The notes under the pieces were generated by a model. It worked only from the letters and a program-made list of their open reading frames with translations. It was not told the origin of the DNA and did not search any database. From Chelatococcus composti (lineage in GTDB: Bacteria > Pseudomonadota > Alphaproteobacteria > Rhizobiales > Beijerinckiaceae): 64,000 bases of DNA. Positions within the stretch are counted from its first letter, which is position 1. Each line of letters opens with the position of its first letter. Both the position numbers and the translations under genes were made by a program. Location: contig NZ_JACHEH010000002.1 in the NCBI RefSeq assembly GCF_014201415.1, positions 372,001-436,000 of the forward strand, given 5' to 3'. Of the stretch, positions 34,498 through 45,686 are shown piece after piece.

Positions 34498-35604
34498 ATG
34501 CCCTGGTCGATTCACGTCGGCACGATTGCTGGAACCGCGGTTCGCATCCACGTCACCTTCCTTCTCTTCCTGGCGTGGATCGGCTTCGCGCAATGGCGCA
34601 TCGGCGGGCCCGCGGCGGCGGCCGACAGCGTCCTCTTCATCGCGCTGCTGTTCCTTTGCGTGCTGGCGCACGAGTTCGGCCACGTCCTCGCCGCCCGGCG
34701 CTACGGCGTGCGCACACCGCACATCACGCTCTTTCCCATCGGCGGTGTGGCGAGCCTCGAGCGCATCCCGGAGAAGCCGCGCGAGGAGCTGATCGTCGCC
34801 GTGGCGGGCCCGGCGGTCAATGTCGTCATCGCCCTCGTCCTCATCGTCCTCCTCGGTGCGACCGTCGACGTCACGGACATGACGCGGCTCGAGGACCCGC
34901 GCGTCAGCCTGATCGCCCGCCTCGCCGGTGCCAACGTCGTCCTTGTCCTCTTCAACCTCATTCCCGCCTTCCCCATGGACGGCGGGCGGGTGCTGCGGGC
35001 GATCCTCGCCATGCGCCTCGGCTTCTCGCGCGCGACGCAGCTCGCCGCAACGATCGGCCAGGGCTTCGCCTTCCTGCTCGGATTTGCGGGGCTGTTCCTC
35101 AACCCGCTGCTGATCTTCATCGCCATCTTCGTCTATCTGGCCGCCTCCTCCGAGGCCGAGCACGTCGCCTTCCGCGACGTCACCCGCGGCCTGCCCGTCG
35201 GGGAGGCGATGATGACGCAGTTCGAGGTTCTCGGTCCGCAGAGCTCACTCGATGATGCCGTCGAGACGATGATCCGCACGGCGCAGAAAGAATTTCCGGT
35301 CGTCGACGGCGCCGGGCGGCTGCGCGGTATCCTCACGCGCGATGCGCTCGTCATGGCGCTCCGAAACCATGGCGCCGCCGCGCCCGTCATCGAGGTGATG
35401 AACACGGATGTGCCGACGATCCACTATCGCCAGCCGCTCGAGGCCGCCTTCCGCAAGCTCAACGAAGCCAAGGCCCCGGCGCTCGGCGTGCTCGACAGCA
35501 GCGACAGGCTCGTCGGCCTGCTCACGGCCGAGAACATCGGCGAGATGATGCTGGTGCGCGCCGTGCAGCCGCAATGGCGTTTCGGCGCCCGCCGGCGCGC
35601 CTGA
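34498..35604 (+). CDS. site-2 protease family membrane metalloprotease with CBS domains (M50)
   Basis: The 368-residue inner-membrane zinc protease carries the zinc motif HEFGH at residues 58-62 and the third ligand in NLIPAFPMDGGR (D161). About six membrane segments occupy residues 15-215. A CBS-domain pair follows (about 235-355: FPVVDGAGRLRGILTRDAL and APALGVLDSSDRLVGLL). CBS domains usually sense adenine nucleotides. Family members (SpoIVFB-like) cleave membrane-bound factors; the substrate is unknown. The perfect stem-loop just upstream may affect its translation. Confidence 0.93.
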   Translation: MPWSIHVGTIAGTAVRIHVTFLLFLAWIGFAQWRIGGPAAAADSVLFIALLFLCVLAHEFGHVLAARRYGVRTPHITLFPIGGVASLERIPEKPREELIVAVAGPAVNVVIALVLIVLLGATVDVTDMTRLEDPRVSLIARLAGANVVLVLFNLIPAFPMDGGRVLRAILAMRLGFSRATQLAATIGQGFAFLLGFAGLFLNPLLIFIAIFVYLAASSEAEHVAFRDVTRGLPVGEAMMTQFEVLGPQSSLDDAVETMIRTAQKEFPVVDGAGRLRGILTRDALVMALRNHGAAAPVIEVMNTDVPTIHYRQPLEAAFRKLNEAKAPALGVLDSSDRLVGLLTAENIGEMMLVRAVQPQWRFGARRRA

Positions 35605-35608
35605 GGCG

Positions 35609-36916
35609 TCAGCCGCGGGCCTCGTCCCGCAGCGTCGCCTCCTCGGCATTGCTGCCGACGACGGCGGCCGGTTCAGCCGCCGCCCTGGCGTTCCCCGCCG
35701 CGGGCGTGGCAGCGCGCAACGGGCGCGGCGCCAGCCCCGCATGGACGGCCACGGCGCCGATGGCCATGAGGGGCAGGACGGTCGTCATGGCGACGAAGGG
35801 ATCACTGAAGAACGCGGCCCCGACGGCAGAGCCGACGAGCCCGCCGCCGATCTGCATGAAGCCCGTCATGGCAGCGGCAGCTCCGGCGATATGCGGGAAG
35901 CCGGCGAGCGCGTTGGTCGTGACGCCGGGCATGACGAGCGCGATACCGAAGGCCCACAACGCCACCGGCGTCATGACGGTGGCGAAGCTGGGCGGATAAA
36001 GCCTCAGCACCACGCCGAACCCCACGGCGGCGCAGATCGAGAAGACGAGGCCGACCGCGATGAGGCGGCTCGCCTCAAACCGCCGCAGCAGCCGCCCGAC
36101 GATCACCGTGCCGAGCGTATAGGCCCCCGTCTGGCACAGCATGGACAGGCCGAACATCGTCGGCGTCAGGCCCACGCGGTCGATCATGACGAAGGGCAGC
36201 ATGGAGGCGAGGGTGTAGAGCCCGCCGGTGACAAGGCCGAGCACGAGGCCCGCGCGCAGGAACCGCCGGTCGCGCAGCAGCGTGCCGTAGCTTCTGAGCA
36301 TGCGCGAGGGGTGCGCCAGCGCCCTGTCGGGGGAAAGGTTCGTCTCGCGTGTCGCCAGCATCAGCGTGACAACCACGGCGATGCCGTAGACGACCATGAT
36401 GACGAAGAGGGCATGCCAGCCGAAGGCGCTTGCCGTCAGGCCGCCAAGCGTCGGCGACACGGCCGGACCGACGGCAAGCATAAGGCCGATGAGGTTCAGG
36501 ATGCGAGCCGAGGTCTGGCCCGTGAACTGGTCGCGCACCATGGCGCGCGAGATGGCTACGCCCGCCGCCACGCCGACGCCCTGCAGCGCCCGGCCGACGA
36601 GCAGCCAGCCGATGCTCGGCGACCAGGCGGCCACGAGGCTGCCGGTCAGGTAGACGGAAAAGAAACCGATCGCGACCGGGCGCCGCCCGTATGCATCCGA
36701 CAGCGGCCCGCAGACGAGCTGCGCGAAAGCGAAGCCGAAGAAATAGACCGTCAGCGTCAGGTTGACCGCCGCCGGCGTCGTGTCGAAGGCACTGACCAGT
36801 GCCGGCATGGCCGGCGTGTAGAGCGCCAGGCTGACCGGCCCGAGCGCCACGATGAAGGCGCCGATGACGGCCGTGCGCATCTCGCTCATCAGCGGCGTGG
36901 CGGTCGCCGGCCTCAT
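35609..36916 (-). CDS. Bcr/CflA family multidrug efflux MFS transporter
   Basis: The 435-residue major facilitator has 12 predicted membrane segments. Motif A region FAQLVCGPLSDAYGRRPV lies between segments 2 and 3, and GRALQGVGVAAGVAISRAMVRDQF is typical of the Bcr/CflA drug:proton antiporters. The tail (about 395-435) is Ala-rich and dispensable-looking. Its ATG overlaps the stop of the upstream MarR gene by 4 nt (ATGA), making a classic regulator-pump operon. It probably exports a toxic amphipathic compound. Confidence 0.92.
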   Translation of the reverse strand: MRPATATPLMSEMRTAVIGAFIVALGPVSLALYTPAMPALVSAFDTTPAAVNLTLTVYFFGFAFAQLVCGPLSDAYGRRPVAIGFFSVYLTGSLVAAWSPSIGWLLVGRALQGVGVAAGVAISRAMVRDQFTGQTSARILNLIGLMLAVGPAVSPTLGGLTASAFGWHALFVIMVVYGIAVVVTLMLATRETNLSPDRALAHPSRMLRSYGTLLRDRRFLRAGLVLGLVTGGLYTLASMLPFVMIDRVGLTPTMFGLSMLCQTGAYTLGTVIVGRLLRRFEASRLIAVGLVFSICAAVGFGVVLRLYPPSFATVMTPVALWAFGIALVMPGVTTNALAGFPHIAGAAAAMTGFMQIGGGLVGSAVGAAFFSDPFVAMTTVLPLMAIGAVAVHAGLAPRPLRAATPAAGNARAAAEPAAVVGSNAEEATLRDEARG

Positions 36917-37362
36917 ACCTCTTCCCCGCTGCGAATGGACAGATTGCTGCGCATGCGGTCGAGCAGCCGGCGCATCGTCTCGATCTCCTCCGGCGTGAAG
37001 TTGCGCGTTGCCTCCTCGCGCGTGCGCGTCAGCACGACCTTGATCTCCTCGACGAGCGGCTGCGCTGCCGGCGTGAGCCGCACCGTCTTGGCGCGCCTGT
37101 CTTCGGGGTCGGCCTCGCGCACCACGAGCCCGCGCCCCTCCAGCCGATCGATGAAGCCGACGAGCGTCATGGGCTCCACGCTCATGCGCTCGGCAAGCTG
37201 GCTCTGGCGGATGGGCCCGAAATGGCTGACGAAGACGAGCGCCCGCGCCTCGCCGGGCGTCAGGCCGAGGCCCGCCTCCTCAAGCGCGCGGTCGACGCGC
37301 GCGCGCAGAAGGCGCGCCGCATCCGTCAGAAGGAAGCCGAAGGTCGAAGGGCCGCTTTTCAT
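36913..37362 (-). CDS. MarR family regulator of the efflux pump
   Basis: 149 residues. Winged-helix segments are GLTPGEARALVFVSHFGP, QSQLAERMSVEPMTLVGFID and the wing READPEDRRAKTVRLTPAA. It is the first gene of a two-gene unit with the efflux transporter. The inverted repeat 8 nt upstream of its start is the expected site of autorepression. Confidence 0.92.
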   Translation of the reverse strand: MKSGPSTFGFLLTDAARLLRARVDRALEEAGLGLTPGEARALVFVSHFGPIRQSQLAERMSVEPMTLVGFIDRLEGRGLVVREADPEDRRAKTVRLTPAAQPLVEEIKVVLTRTREEATRNFTPEEIETMRRLLDRMRSNLSIRSGEEV

Positions 37363-37370
37363 GGATCCCC

Positions 37371-37393
37371 TTAATATAAGGGCGCCTTATTAA
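37371..37393. promoter_or_regulatory. inverted repeat, likely MarR operator
   Basis: TTAATATAAGG and CCTTATTAA flank a GCG centre, giving an imperfect AT-rich palindrome with a 2-nt asymmetry. It sits 8 nt before the MarR start, where bound repressor would block both transcription and ribosome access. Confidence 0.55.
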
Positions 37394-37442
37394 AACGCCC
37401 ATGTTTGAGCGTCAAGGCTGTTGCGCTGCAACAGACTTTCCG

Positions 37443-37471
37443 TTGCCGTCAGACGCACATGGCATTATAGG
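37443..37471 (+). promoter_or_regulatory. sigma70-like promoter of typA
   Basis: TTGCCG (37443-37448), a 17-nt spacer and TATAGG (37466-37471) lie 98 nt upstream of the typA start. A perfect 7-bp inverted repeat CTGTTGC-GCT-GCAACAG (37418-37434) lies just before it and may be regulatory. Confidence 0.45.
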
Positions 37472-37568
37472 AACCGCGTGCCAACGCGCGTAGGCAGCGC
37501 GCGCTGTCTCATCCGCTTCGCAATTTCGTGTCATGAGCCGGGCCCCATCCGCCGCGGCAGGAGTTTTC

Positions 37569-39398
<1,830 letters not shown>

Positions 39399-39410
39399 CG
39401 CCGGACAGCG

Positions 39411-39437
39411 AAAAGGGCGCCTCAGGCGCCCTTTTTT
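39411..39437. terminator. bidirectional intrinsic terminator of typA
   Basis: AAAAGGGCGCC-TCA-GGCGCCCTTTTTT forms a GC stem with an A-run on one side and a T-run on the other, so it can end transcription from typA and from the small minus-strand gene at 39457-39618. Confidence 0.93.
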
Positions 39438-39456
39438 GTGGCCCGGCGGTCTTGCC

Positions 39457-39618
39457 TCACATCTCCGGGCCGATGCTCGCTTCCGGCCCCGGGATGACCG
39501 CGACATGCTCGCTGGCACCGCGCAGCAGCTTCACCGCCGAACGGGGCATCCGGTCCTGCGTCGCATAGGCCGCGGCGAAGAAGACGAACATCGAGAGGAG
39601 GGCGAGGCGGCGGTACAT
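39457..39618 (-). CDS. small exported or membrane-anchored peptide, 53 residues
   Basis: An open frame too short for most gene finders. It starts MYRRLALLSMFVFFAAAYAT, a signal-peptide or anchor-like segment with positive N-terminus, and continues with a charged tail ending PGPEASIGPEM. A GGGAG Shine-Dalgarno lies 8-12 nt before the ATG at 39618, and the bidirectional typA terminator lies just downstream of its stop. These features together support a real gene, but no homologue is recognised. Function unknown. Confidence 0.5.
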   Translation of the reverse strand: MYRRLALLSMFVFFAAAYATQDRMPRSAVKLLRGASEHVAVIPGPEASIGPEM

Positions 39619-39797
39619 CGTTCGGCTCCCGGTGCCCGGCGCCGCATCGGCGCTTCAGGCCGGGATAATCTGCGCCGGGCCGGATTTGGCCGGCGTGCGC
39701 CCCCGCACGTGGCGGACAGCCGGAGCCGAGAAATGAAAAGTGCGGCCACATGGGCCGCCCCCGCTCTTGCCATTCCCCCACGGGCAAATGAGCCGCC

Positions 39798-40784
39798 TCA
39801 CAGCCCCTCGAACAGCGCCGTCGACAGATAGCGCTCGGCGAATGAGGGGATGATGATGACGATGTTCTTGCCGGCGCTCTCCGGACGGGCTGCGATCTCG
39901 AGCGCCGCGGCCACCGCCGCGCCGGAGGAGATGCCGACCGGGATGCCTTCGAGCCGGGCCACGAGGCGCGCCGTGTCGAAGGCCGTCTGGTTGCCGACCG
40001 TCACCACCTCGTCGATCACCGAGCGGTCGAGCACCTGCGGCACGAAGCCCGCGCCGATGCCCTGGATCTTGTGCGGGCCGGGCTGGCCGCCGGACAGCAC
40101 GGGCGAATCCTCGGGCTCCACCGCCACGACGCGCAGCGAAGGCTTGCGCGGCTTCAGCACCTGGCCAACGCCCGTGATGGTGCCGCCGGTGCCGACGCCG
40201 GCGACGAAGATGTCCACCTCGCCGTTGGTGTCGTTCCAGATCTCCTCGGCGGTGGTGCGCCGGTGGATCCCCGGGTTGGCCGGGTTGGCAAACTGCTGCG
40301 GAATGATGGCGCCGGGGATCTCGTTCTTCAGCTCCTCAGCGCGGTTGACGGCGCCGCGCATGCCCTGTGGACCAGGCGTGAGCACGAGCTCGGCTCCCAG
40401 CAGCGCGAGCATCTTGCGCCGCTCGATCGACATCGTCTCCGGCATGACGAGGATAAGGCGGTAGCCGCGCGCGGCCGCCACGAAGGCCAGCGCGATGCCC
40501 GTGTTCCCCGACGTCGGCTCGATCAGCGTCGCGCCCGGCTTGATGATGCCGCGCTGCTCGAGATCGTCGATCATGCTGACGCCGATGCGATCCTTCACGC
40601 TCGCGATCGGGTTGAAGAACTCCAGCTTGGCGAGGAGGTTGGCCTTGACGCCCTTCTCCCTGGCCAGGCGGTCGAGCCGCACCAGGGGCGTGTCACCGAT
40701 CGTCTCAGTGATGGAATTGTAGATGCGCCCGCGGCCGGGCACGCGCTGCGTGTCGGCGGCGGATTTGGCGGCTGGTTCGGCCAT
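39798..40784 (-). CDS. cysK: cysteine synthase A (O-acetylserine sulfhydrylase)
   Basis: 328 residues; makes cysteine from O-acetylserine and sulfide with PLP. The PLP lysine lies in [10 protein letters not shown], the substrate loop is TSGNTG, and the phosphate cradle is [10 protein letters not shown]. An N-terminal extension of about 20 residues precedes the usual start. It follows an Rrf2 regulator gene on the same strand; two direct repeats in the gap suggest direct control by that regulator. Confidence 0.96.
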   Translation of the reverse strand: MAEPAAKSAADTQRVPGRGRIYNSITETIGDTPLVRLDRLAREKGVKANLLAKLEFFNPIASVKDRIGVSMIDDLEQRGIIKPGATLIEPTSGNTGIALAFVAAARGYRLILVMPETMSIERRKMLALLGAELVLTPGPQGMRGAVNRAEELKNEIPGAIIPQQFANPANPGIHRRTTAEEIWNDTNGEVDIFVAGVGTGGTITGVGQVLKPRKPSLRVVAVEPEDSPVLSGGQPGPHKIQGIGAGFVPQVLDRSVIDEVVTVGNQTAFDTARLVARLEGIPVGISSGAAVAAALEIAARPESAGKNIVIIIPSFAERYLSTALFEGL

Positions 40785-40857
40785 GGTCTCGACTCCACCC
40801 TTGTGCCGGCCTGCCGCGAAACCAGGGGCAGGCCCGACGATTGAACCTCAGCCCCGA

Positions 40858-40901
40858 TAGCATATTTACAAAAAGATTGTCGATATATTAGTATATTTAC
40901 A
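40858..40901 (-). promoter_or_regulatory. two direct repeats upstream of cysK, likely Rrf2 operator
   Basis: On the coding strand of cysK, TGTAAATATACTA (40901-40889) and TGTAAATATGCTA (40870-40858) are identical in 12 of 13 positions. They start 31 nt apart, about three helical turns. The stretch is strikingly AT-rich for this genome. It lies between the rrf2 stop and cysK start. Confidence 0.6.
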
Positions 40902-40903
40902 TT

Positions 40904-41356
40904 CTATATTGTGAAATCGACCGACGACGGCACCTGCCCGAAAACCTTCGCCTCCTCGGCGCGACGGCACAGGTCCTCCACCGTCGAATTGTCCAGAACC
41001 TCGAGAAAGGCCTCGCCCGCCTTGCGCACCACCGGCCCGACCACCAGGTCGACGAGGGCCGAGTCCGGCACAGGCGGCATCGATTCCTCGGACGACGTCG
41101 CCATGGCCGCCCGCACGATCTCACCGGCCGTGATGCGGCGGCGCTCGCGCGCAAGCTCGTAACCGCCGCGCGGTCCCCGCACCCCCTTGAGGATGCCGGC
41201 CCGCACCAGCTGCTGCAGCACCGTCTCAAGATGGCGGGGCGGCAGGTTGTGACGGGCCGCGAGCAGCTTCGCCGCAACCGGGCTCGGCCGGGCGTGGATG
41301 GCCACGTCCACCACGGCGGCAATGGCGAGCAAGCTGCGCCGGGACAGCAGGATCAT
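40904..41356 (-). CDS. Rrf2 family transcriptional regulator (CymR/IscR-like)
   Basis: 150 residues with an Rrf2 winged helix: LLAIAAVVDVAIHARPSPVAA, recognition region LPPRHLETVLQQLVRAGIL and the GVRGPRGGYELARERR wing. The only cysteine is near residue 129 and the IscR Fe-S cysteine trio is absent. It therefore resembles CymR-type cysteine regulators more than IscR. The gene order dut-rrf2-cysK and the repeats in front of cysK support control of cysteine synthesis, possibly through CysK-OAS interaction as known for CymR (inference). Confidence 0.9.
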   Translation of the reverse strand: MILLSRRSLLAIAAVVDVAIHARPSPVAAKLLAARHNLPPRHLETVLQQLVRAGILKGVRGPRGGYELARERRRITAGEIVRAAMATSSEESMPPVPDSALVDLVVGPVVRKAGEAFLEVLDNSTVEDLCRRAEEAKVFGQVPSSVDFTI

Positions 41357-41389
41357 TGTCGTCGTTCCTCTTCGTCTGCCTCTCGCGGG

Positions 41390-41866
41390 TCACACACCCG
41401 TCGATCCAAACCCGCCGGCACCACGCTCCGTAGCGCCGAGCCGGTCGACCTCCACGAGCAAAGCCTGCCGCACGGGGGCGACGACCAGCTGTGCGATGCG
41501 CATCCCGCGAGCAACCACAAAATCGGCTGAACCTGTGTTGATCAGAATAACACCTATTTCGCCGCGGTAATCCGCGTCGATGGTCCCCGGCGCGTTGAGA
41601 ACGGTCACGCCGTGCTTCAGTGCGAGGCCCGAGCGCGGCCGCACCTGCGCCTCGTATCCGGGGGGCAGAGCCATGGCGAAGCCGGTCGGCACGAGCGCGC
41701 GGCTGCCGGGTCGCAGGGTGATCGGAGCGTCGGCCGGTACAGCCGCCATGAGGTCGAGCCCCGCGGCCTGGCTCGTCTCGTAGCGCGGCAGGGGCAGGTC
41801 TCCGGCATGCGGCAGGCGGACGATCTCCACGATGGGATCGGCAGGTGACATCGATGTCATCGTCAT
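41390..41866 (-). CDS. dut: dUTP diphosphatase
   Basis: 158-residue trimeric dUTPase, hydrolysing dUTP to keep uracil out of DNA. Conserved motifs in order: AAGLDLMA (1), [11 protein letters not shown] (2), [18 protein letters not shown] (3), [10 protein letters not shown] (4) and the C-terminal [11 protein letters not shown] (5). Its ATG at 41866 overlaps the coaBC stop (ATGA); in-frame ATGs at 41860 and 41851 are alternatives. The coaBC-dut pairing is common in Alphaproteobacteria. Confidence 0.97.
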   Translation of the reverse strand: MTMTSMSPADPIVEIVRLPHAGDLPLPRYETSQAAGLDLMAAVPADAPITLRPGSRALVPTGFAMALPPGYEAQVRPRSGLALKHGVTVLNAPGTIDADYRGEIGVILINTGSADFVVARGMRIAQLVVAPVRQALLVEVDRLGATERGAGGFGSTGV

Positions 41867-43065
41867 CCCTTCGGCAAGGCAGCGGCGATGCGCGCCACCA
41901 GCCGGCGCGCCACCTCGTCCTTGTCCATGGTCGGCCAGTCCTCGACCCCCTCGGCGGTGACGAGATGCACCGTGTTGTGCCGACCGCCCATCACCCCCGT
42001 TCCGGGGCGAACGTCGTTGGCGACGATCCAGTCGCAGCCCTTGCGCAGGCGCTTCTGGCGGGCATGCTCCACCACGTTCTCCGTCTCAGCTGCAAAGCCG
42101 ACGACGAGCTGCGGCCGCCCGTCAGTCCGCTGCGCGATCGTGGCGAGGATGTCGGGGTTCTCGACAAGGGCGAGCTGGGGAACGCCCTTGCCCGTCTTCT
42201 TCATCTTCTGGGTGGCTTCGCCGGCCGTGCGCCAGTCCGCCACCGCAGCGGCGAAGACGGCGGCATCGGCCGGCAGCGCCGCCTCGACCGCGGCCAACAT
42301 CTCCCGCGCGGTCTCGACGGCCACCGTGGTCACGCCAGCCGGAGGAGCAATAGAGACAGGGCCGGACACGAGCGTCACCCGCGCGCCGGCAGCCGCGGCA
42401 GCGGCAGCGATGGCATGCCCCTGCCGCCCCGAGGACCGGTTGGCGATGTAACGCACTGGGTCAATCGGCTCGTGCGTCGGCCCGGAGGTCACGAGGACAT
42501 GGCGGCCGGCAAGCGGCAGATCCCGGCCGCCGAGCAGCCGCTCGATGGCGGCAACAATCTCCAGCGGCTCGGCCATGCGACCGGGCCCGAACTCACCGCG
42601 CTCGGCCATCGCCCCCTCGTTCGGCCCGACCACGGCGACGCCATCAGCCTCGAGAAGGGCCATGTTGCGGCGCGTCGCCGGGTGCTGCCACATCCGCGGG
42701 TTCATCGCCGGGGCGACGAGAACAGGCTTGTCGGTGGCCAACAGCGCTGTGGAGGCGAGATCGTCGGCATGGCCACCGGCCATTTTGGCAAGAAGGTCGG
42801 CCGTTGCCGGCGCAACGACGACGAGATCGGCCGAGCGCGACAGTTCGATGTGGCCGATGTCCGCCTCGTCGGTCAGCGAGAACAGATCGGTGAAGACGCG
42901 TTCGCGCGACAGGGCGGAGACTGACAGCGGCGTGATGAACTCGGCGCCGGCCGTGGTCAGGATCGCGCGCACACCGTAACCACGCTCCTTCAGGCGGCGG
43001 ATGAGGTCCAGCGACTTGTAGGCCGCGATGCCGCCTCCGATGATAAGAAGGATCCGCTTGCTCAC
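41863..43065 (-). CDS. coaBC: bifunctional phosphopantothenoylcysteine decarboxylase/phosphopantothenate-cysteine ligase
   Basis: 400 residues, two steps of coenzyme A synthesis. The N-terminal CoaC flavoprotein (about 1-180) has [14 protein letters not shown], the [13 protein letters not shown] region with its active-site histidine and PAMNPRMW. The C-terminal CoaB domain (about 190-400) has [20 protein letters not shown] and the cap motif [10 protein letters not shown] 43065 has GGGAG upstream and marks the usual family start; the open frame extends to 43137 without similarity. The 171 nt between it and ubiB hold no gene. Confidence 0.96.
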   Translation of the reverse strand: MSKRILLIIGGGIAAYKSLDLIRRLKERGYGVRAILTTAGAEFITPLSVSALSRERVFTDLFSLTDEADIGHIELSRSADLVVVAPATADLLAKMAGGHADDLASTALLATDKPVLVAPAMNPRMWQHPATRRNMALLEADGVAVVGPNEGAMAERGEFGPGRMAEPLEIVAAIERLLGGRDLPLAGRHVLVTSGPTHEPIDPVRYIANRSSGRQGHAIAAAAAAAGARVTLVSGPVSIAPPAGVTTVAVETAREMLAAVEAALPADAAVFAAAVADWRTAGEATQKMKKTGKGVPQLALVENPDILATIAQRTDGRPQLVVGFAAETENVVEHARQKRLRKGCDWIVANDVRPGTGVMGGRHNTVHLVTAEGVEDWPTMDKDEVARRLVARIAAALPKG

Positions 43066-43236
43066 GCGCCGCTCCCGTCGAGGATCGCTCCGGCGCCGGG
43101 CGCTTCGGCGAGCAAGGCCGGCGCGGCGCGACCGCAAACTAGCGCGTCGTGCATCGTACGCAAACGATTCAGCGCCGCAGGGGGCCCCCCGGAACGGAAA
43201 TGGAGTATCAACCTTAACGTGCAGGCCGGCAAGAAT

Positions 43237-44805
43237 TCAGCCACCGAGCCACATCGCCGCCAGGATGGCGGCGATAACCCAGAGCGCGAGATTGCCCCAG
43301 CGGGCGCGGCGGGCCTCGGCGCGACCGATATCCGCCACGCTCTCCGGCGCGAGCAGGAAGCCGCGTTCACTCGCGATCTCGAGCTGCTCGAAGATGCGCT
43401 CGCCGCGGTTGAGGATCGACGGCAGATGGGCGGCGAAACCGGCGAGCGAGACGGCGCCGCGGCCGGCCTCCTCCAGGCGGCCGACAGGGCCGAGGTTGCG
43501 CTCGATCCATTCGCGCACGACAGGATCGGCTGTCGACCACATGTCGAGCCGCGGGTCGAGCGAGCGCGCCACACCCTCGACCACCACCATGGTCTTCTGC
43601 AGCATGACGAGCTCGGTGCGCGTGTTCATGTCGAACAGCGCCGTGATCTCGAAGAGCAGCGTCAGGAGCTTCGCCATCGAGATCTCGTCGGCGCGCCGGT
43701 CGTGGATCGGCTCGCCGATCGCCCGGATGGCCTGGGCAAAGTCCGCCACGCTGTGGTGCCGCGGCACGTAGCCTGCCTCGAAATGCACCTCGGCCACGCG
43801 GCGGTAGTTGCGCGTGATGAATCCGAGCAGGATCTCGGCGAGGAAGCGCCGCTCCTTGTGGCCGAGCCGGCCCATGATGCCGCAGTCGACCGCGACAAGG
43901 CGCCCCTGCGCATCGACAAAGAGGTTGCCGGGGTGCATGTCGGCGTGGAAGAAGCCGTCGCGCAAGGCCTGGCGCAGGAAGGACTGGATGACCGTGCGCG
44001 CCAGCGCCTCGCGGTCGTGGCCGGCGGCGACGAGCGCCGCCATGTCCGACAGCGGCGTGCCGTCCACCCACTCGCTCGTCATGACGTCGCGGGCGGTGAG
44101 ATCCCATTTCACTTCCGGCACGCGGAAGTCGGCGTCATCGCGCGTGTTCTCGCCAAGCTCGGACAGCGCCGCCGCCTCCAGCCTGAGATCCATCTCCATG
44201 GCGACGGACCGCGCCAGCGTCTCCACCACCTCGATGGGCCGCAGGCGACGCATGGCGGGAAACAGACGCTCGGCCATGGCGGCGGCGAAACGCATGGAGG
44301 CAAGATCACGCGCGAAACGCTCACGCACACCGGGCCGCAACACCTTGACCGCCACCGTCTGCGCATTTTCGCCCTCGCCAATGCGCGCCTTGTGCACCTG
44401 CGCGATCGAGGCGGCGGCGATCGCCGGACCGAACTCGCTGAACAGCTTGTCGATCGGCATGTCGAAGGAGGCCTCGATGGTGCGCACGGCCTCCTCGCGC
44501 GGAAAGGGCGGCAGCCGGTCCTGCAGGGTCTCGAGATCCGCCGCGGCGCGGACGCCGACGACGTCGGGGCGCGTCGCCAGGAACTGGCCGAACTTGACGT
44601 AGGACGGCCCGAGCCGCGTCATCGCCGCCGCCAGGCGCGAGCCGCTCTCGCGCGCGCCGCGCCGCTCGATGGTGCGGGCGAGGGTGATCAGGAGGCGGAT
44701 CGCCGGCGGCAGCGGGGCGACGTCGGCGAGGGAGAGCGCCCCCTCGCGCGCCAGCACGAAGCCGACGCGGGCGAGCCTGAAGCAGTGGACGAGCGCAGAG
44801 ATCAC
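43237..44805 (-). CDS. ubiB: ubiquinone biosynthesis protein UbiB (ABC1/ADCK kinase-like)
   Basis: 522-residue atypical kinase/ATPase required for ubiquinone synthesis. Family hallmarks are the KxGQ motif YVKFGQFLATRPD, the Ala-rich loop AAASIAQVHKA that replaces the Gly-loop, VAVKVLRPG, the catalytic HADMHPGN and AVDCGIMG. Two C-terminal hydrophobic segments (after about 495) anchor it in the membrane. It starts at GTG 44805, 7 nt after the ubiE stop, so the two are co-transcribed. Confidence 0.95.
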   Translation of the reverse strand: MISALVHCFRLARVGFVLAREGALSLADVAPLPPAIRLLITLARTIERRGARESGSRLAAAMTRLGPSYVKFGQFLATRPDVVGVRAAADLETLQDRLPPFPREEAVRTIEASFDMPIDKLFSEFGPAIAAASIAQVHKARIGEGENAQTVAVKVLRPGVRERFARDLASMRFAAAMAERLFPAMRRLRPIEVVETLARSVAMEMDLRLEAAALSELGENTRDDADFRVPEVKWDLTARDVMTSEWVDGTPLSDMAALVAAGHDREALARTVIQSFLRQALRDGFFHADMHPGNLFVDAQGRLVAVDCGIMGRLGHKERRFLAEILLGFITRNYRRVAEVHFEAGYVPRHHSVADFAQAIRAIGEPIHDRRADEISMAKLLTLLFEITALFDMNTRTELVMLQKTMVVVEGVARSLDPRLDMWSTADPVVREWIERNLGPVGRLEEAGRGAVSLAGFAAHLPSILNRGERIFEQLEIASERGFLLAPESVADIGRAEARRARWGNLALWVIAAILAAMWLGG

Positions 44806-44812
44806 GACCGCC

Positions 44813-45574
44813 TCAGATCTTCCAGCCGGAATGCAGGGCGACGATGCCGCCCGTCATCGGCCGGGCCGTGACACGGGCGAAGCCCGCCTTCTCGATCATG
44901 CCTGCGAAAACGCGGGCATTGGGGAACTTGCGGATCGATTCGACGAGATAGCGATAGGGTTCGCCATCCCCTGTCACCACGCGGCCCATTGCCGGAATGA
45001 CGTTGAATGAATAGGCGTCGTAGATTGCGTCGAGCACGGGCACGTCGACGCGGCTGAACTCGAGGCAGAGAAAGCGGCCGCCGCGCCTGAGCACACGATA
45101 GGCCTCCGCGAGGGCGAGTTCGATGCGCGGCACGTTGCGAATGCCGAAGGCGATCGTGTAGGCGTCGAAGCTGCCGTCCGGAAAGGGCAGGCTCTCGGCA
45201 TTGCCTTGGACGAACTCGATCTCGCCCTTGTTGCGGCGCGCCGCAGCCCGGTCGCGCCCCACGGCGAGCATGTCGCCGTTGATGTCGAGCACGGTGACCT
45301 TGGTCTGCGGCCCGCCGGCGTCACTGACGCGGAAGGCGACGTCGCCCGTGCCGCCAGCCACGTCGAGATGACGAAAGGGCCGGTGCCACGGCGGACGCAG
45401 CATGGAGACGAGTGCATCCTTCCACGCCCGGTGCAGGCCGACCGACATGAGGTCGTTCATCAGGTCGTAGCGGCTGGCGACCTTGTGAAAGACATCATCG
45501 ACGAGGCGCTGCTTGTCCGCCAGGCGGACATTGGTGAAACCGAAATGCGTGTTGTCGTCTGGCGCTGCCGTCAT
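44813..45574 (-). CDS. ubiE: ubiquinone/menaquinone methyltransferase
   Basis: 253-residue SAM-dependent C-methyltransferase of ubiquinone synthesis. The SAM site is [14 protein letters not shown], the UbiE signature 1 region is [23 protein letters not shown], and the second signature is [27 protein letters not shown] 45574 is chosen by the GGGA Shine-Dalgarno and family start; an in-frame start at 45628 adds 18 basic residues. First gene of the ubiE-ubiB pair. Confidence 0.95.
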   Translation of the reverse strand: MTAAPDDNTHFGFTNVRLADKQRLVDDVFHKVASRYDLMNDLMSVGLHRAWKDALVSMLRPPWHRPFRHLDVAGGTGDVAFRVSDAGGPQTKVTVLDINGDMLAVGRDRAAARRNKGEIEFVQGNAESLPFPDGSFDAYTIAFGIRNVPRIELALAEAYRVLRRGGRFLCLEFSRVDVPVLDAIYDAYSFNVIPAMGRVVTGDGEPYRYLVESIRKFPNARVFAGMIEKAGFARVTARPMTGGIVALHSGWKI

Positions 45575-45686
45575 CGTCCCACCCCTTCGAACGCCGGGAC
45601 CATAGCCCGGCCGGCGCGGACGCGCCATGGCACGACGCGTCGCGCCCCCGGACCGTCACCCGAAAACGACCCGCGCCGTGGCCGGC

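Noticed and set aside
32941-35163. Minus-strand open frame of 740 codons across argH and the M50 protease
   Set aside because: It spans two well-recognised genes and an intergenic stem-loop, with no protein-family resemblance.
43180-43190. G-run/C-run palindrome GGGGGCCCCCC between coaBC and ubiB
   Set aside because: It has no loop and no T-run, so it cannot act as an ordinary hairpin terminator.
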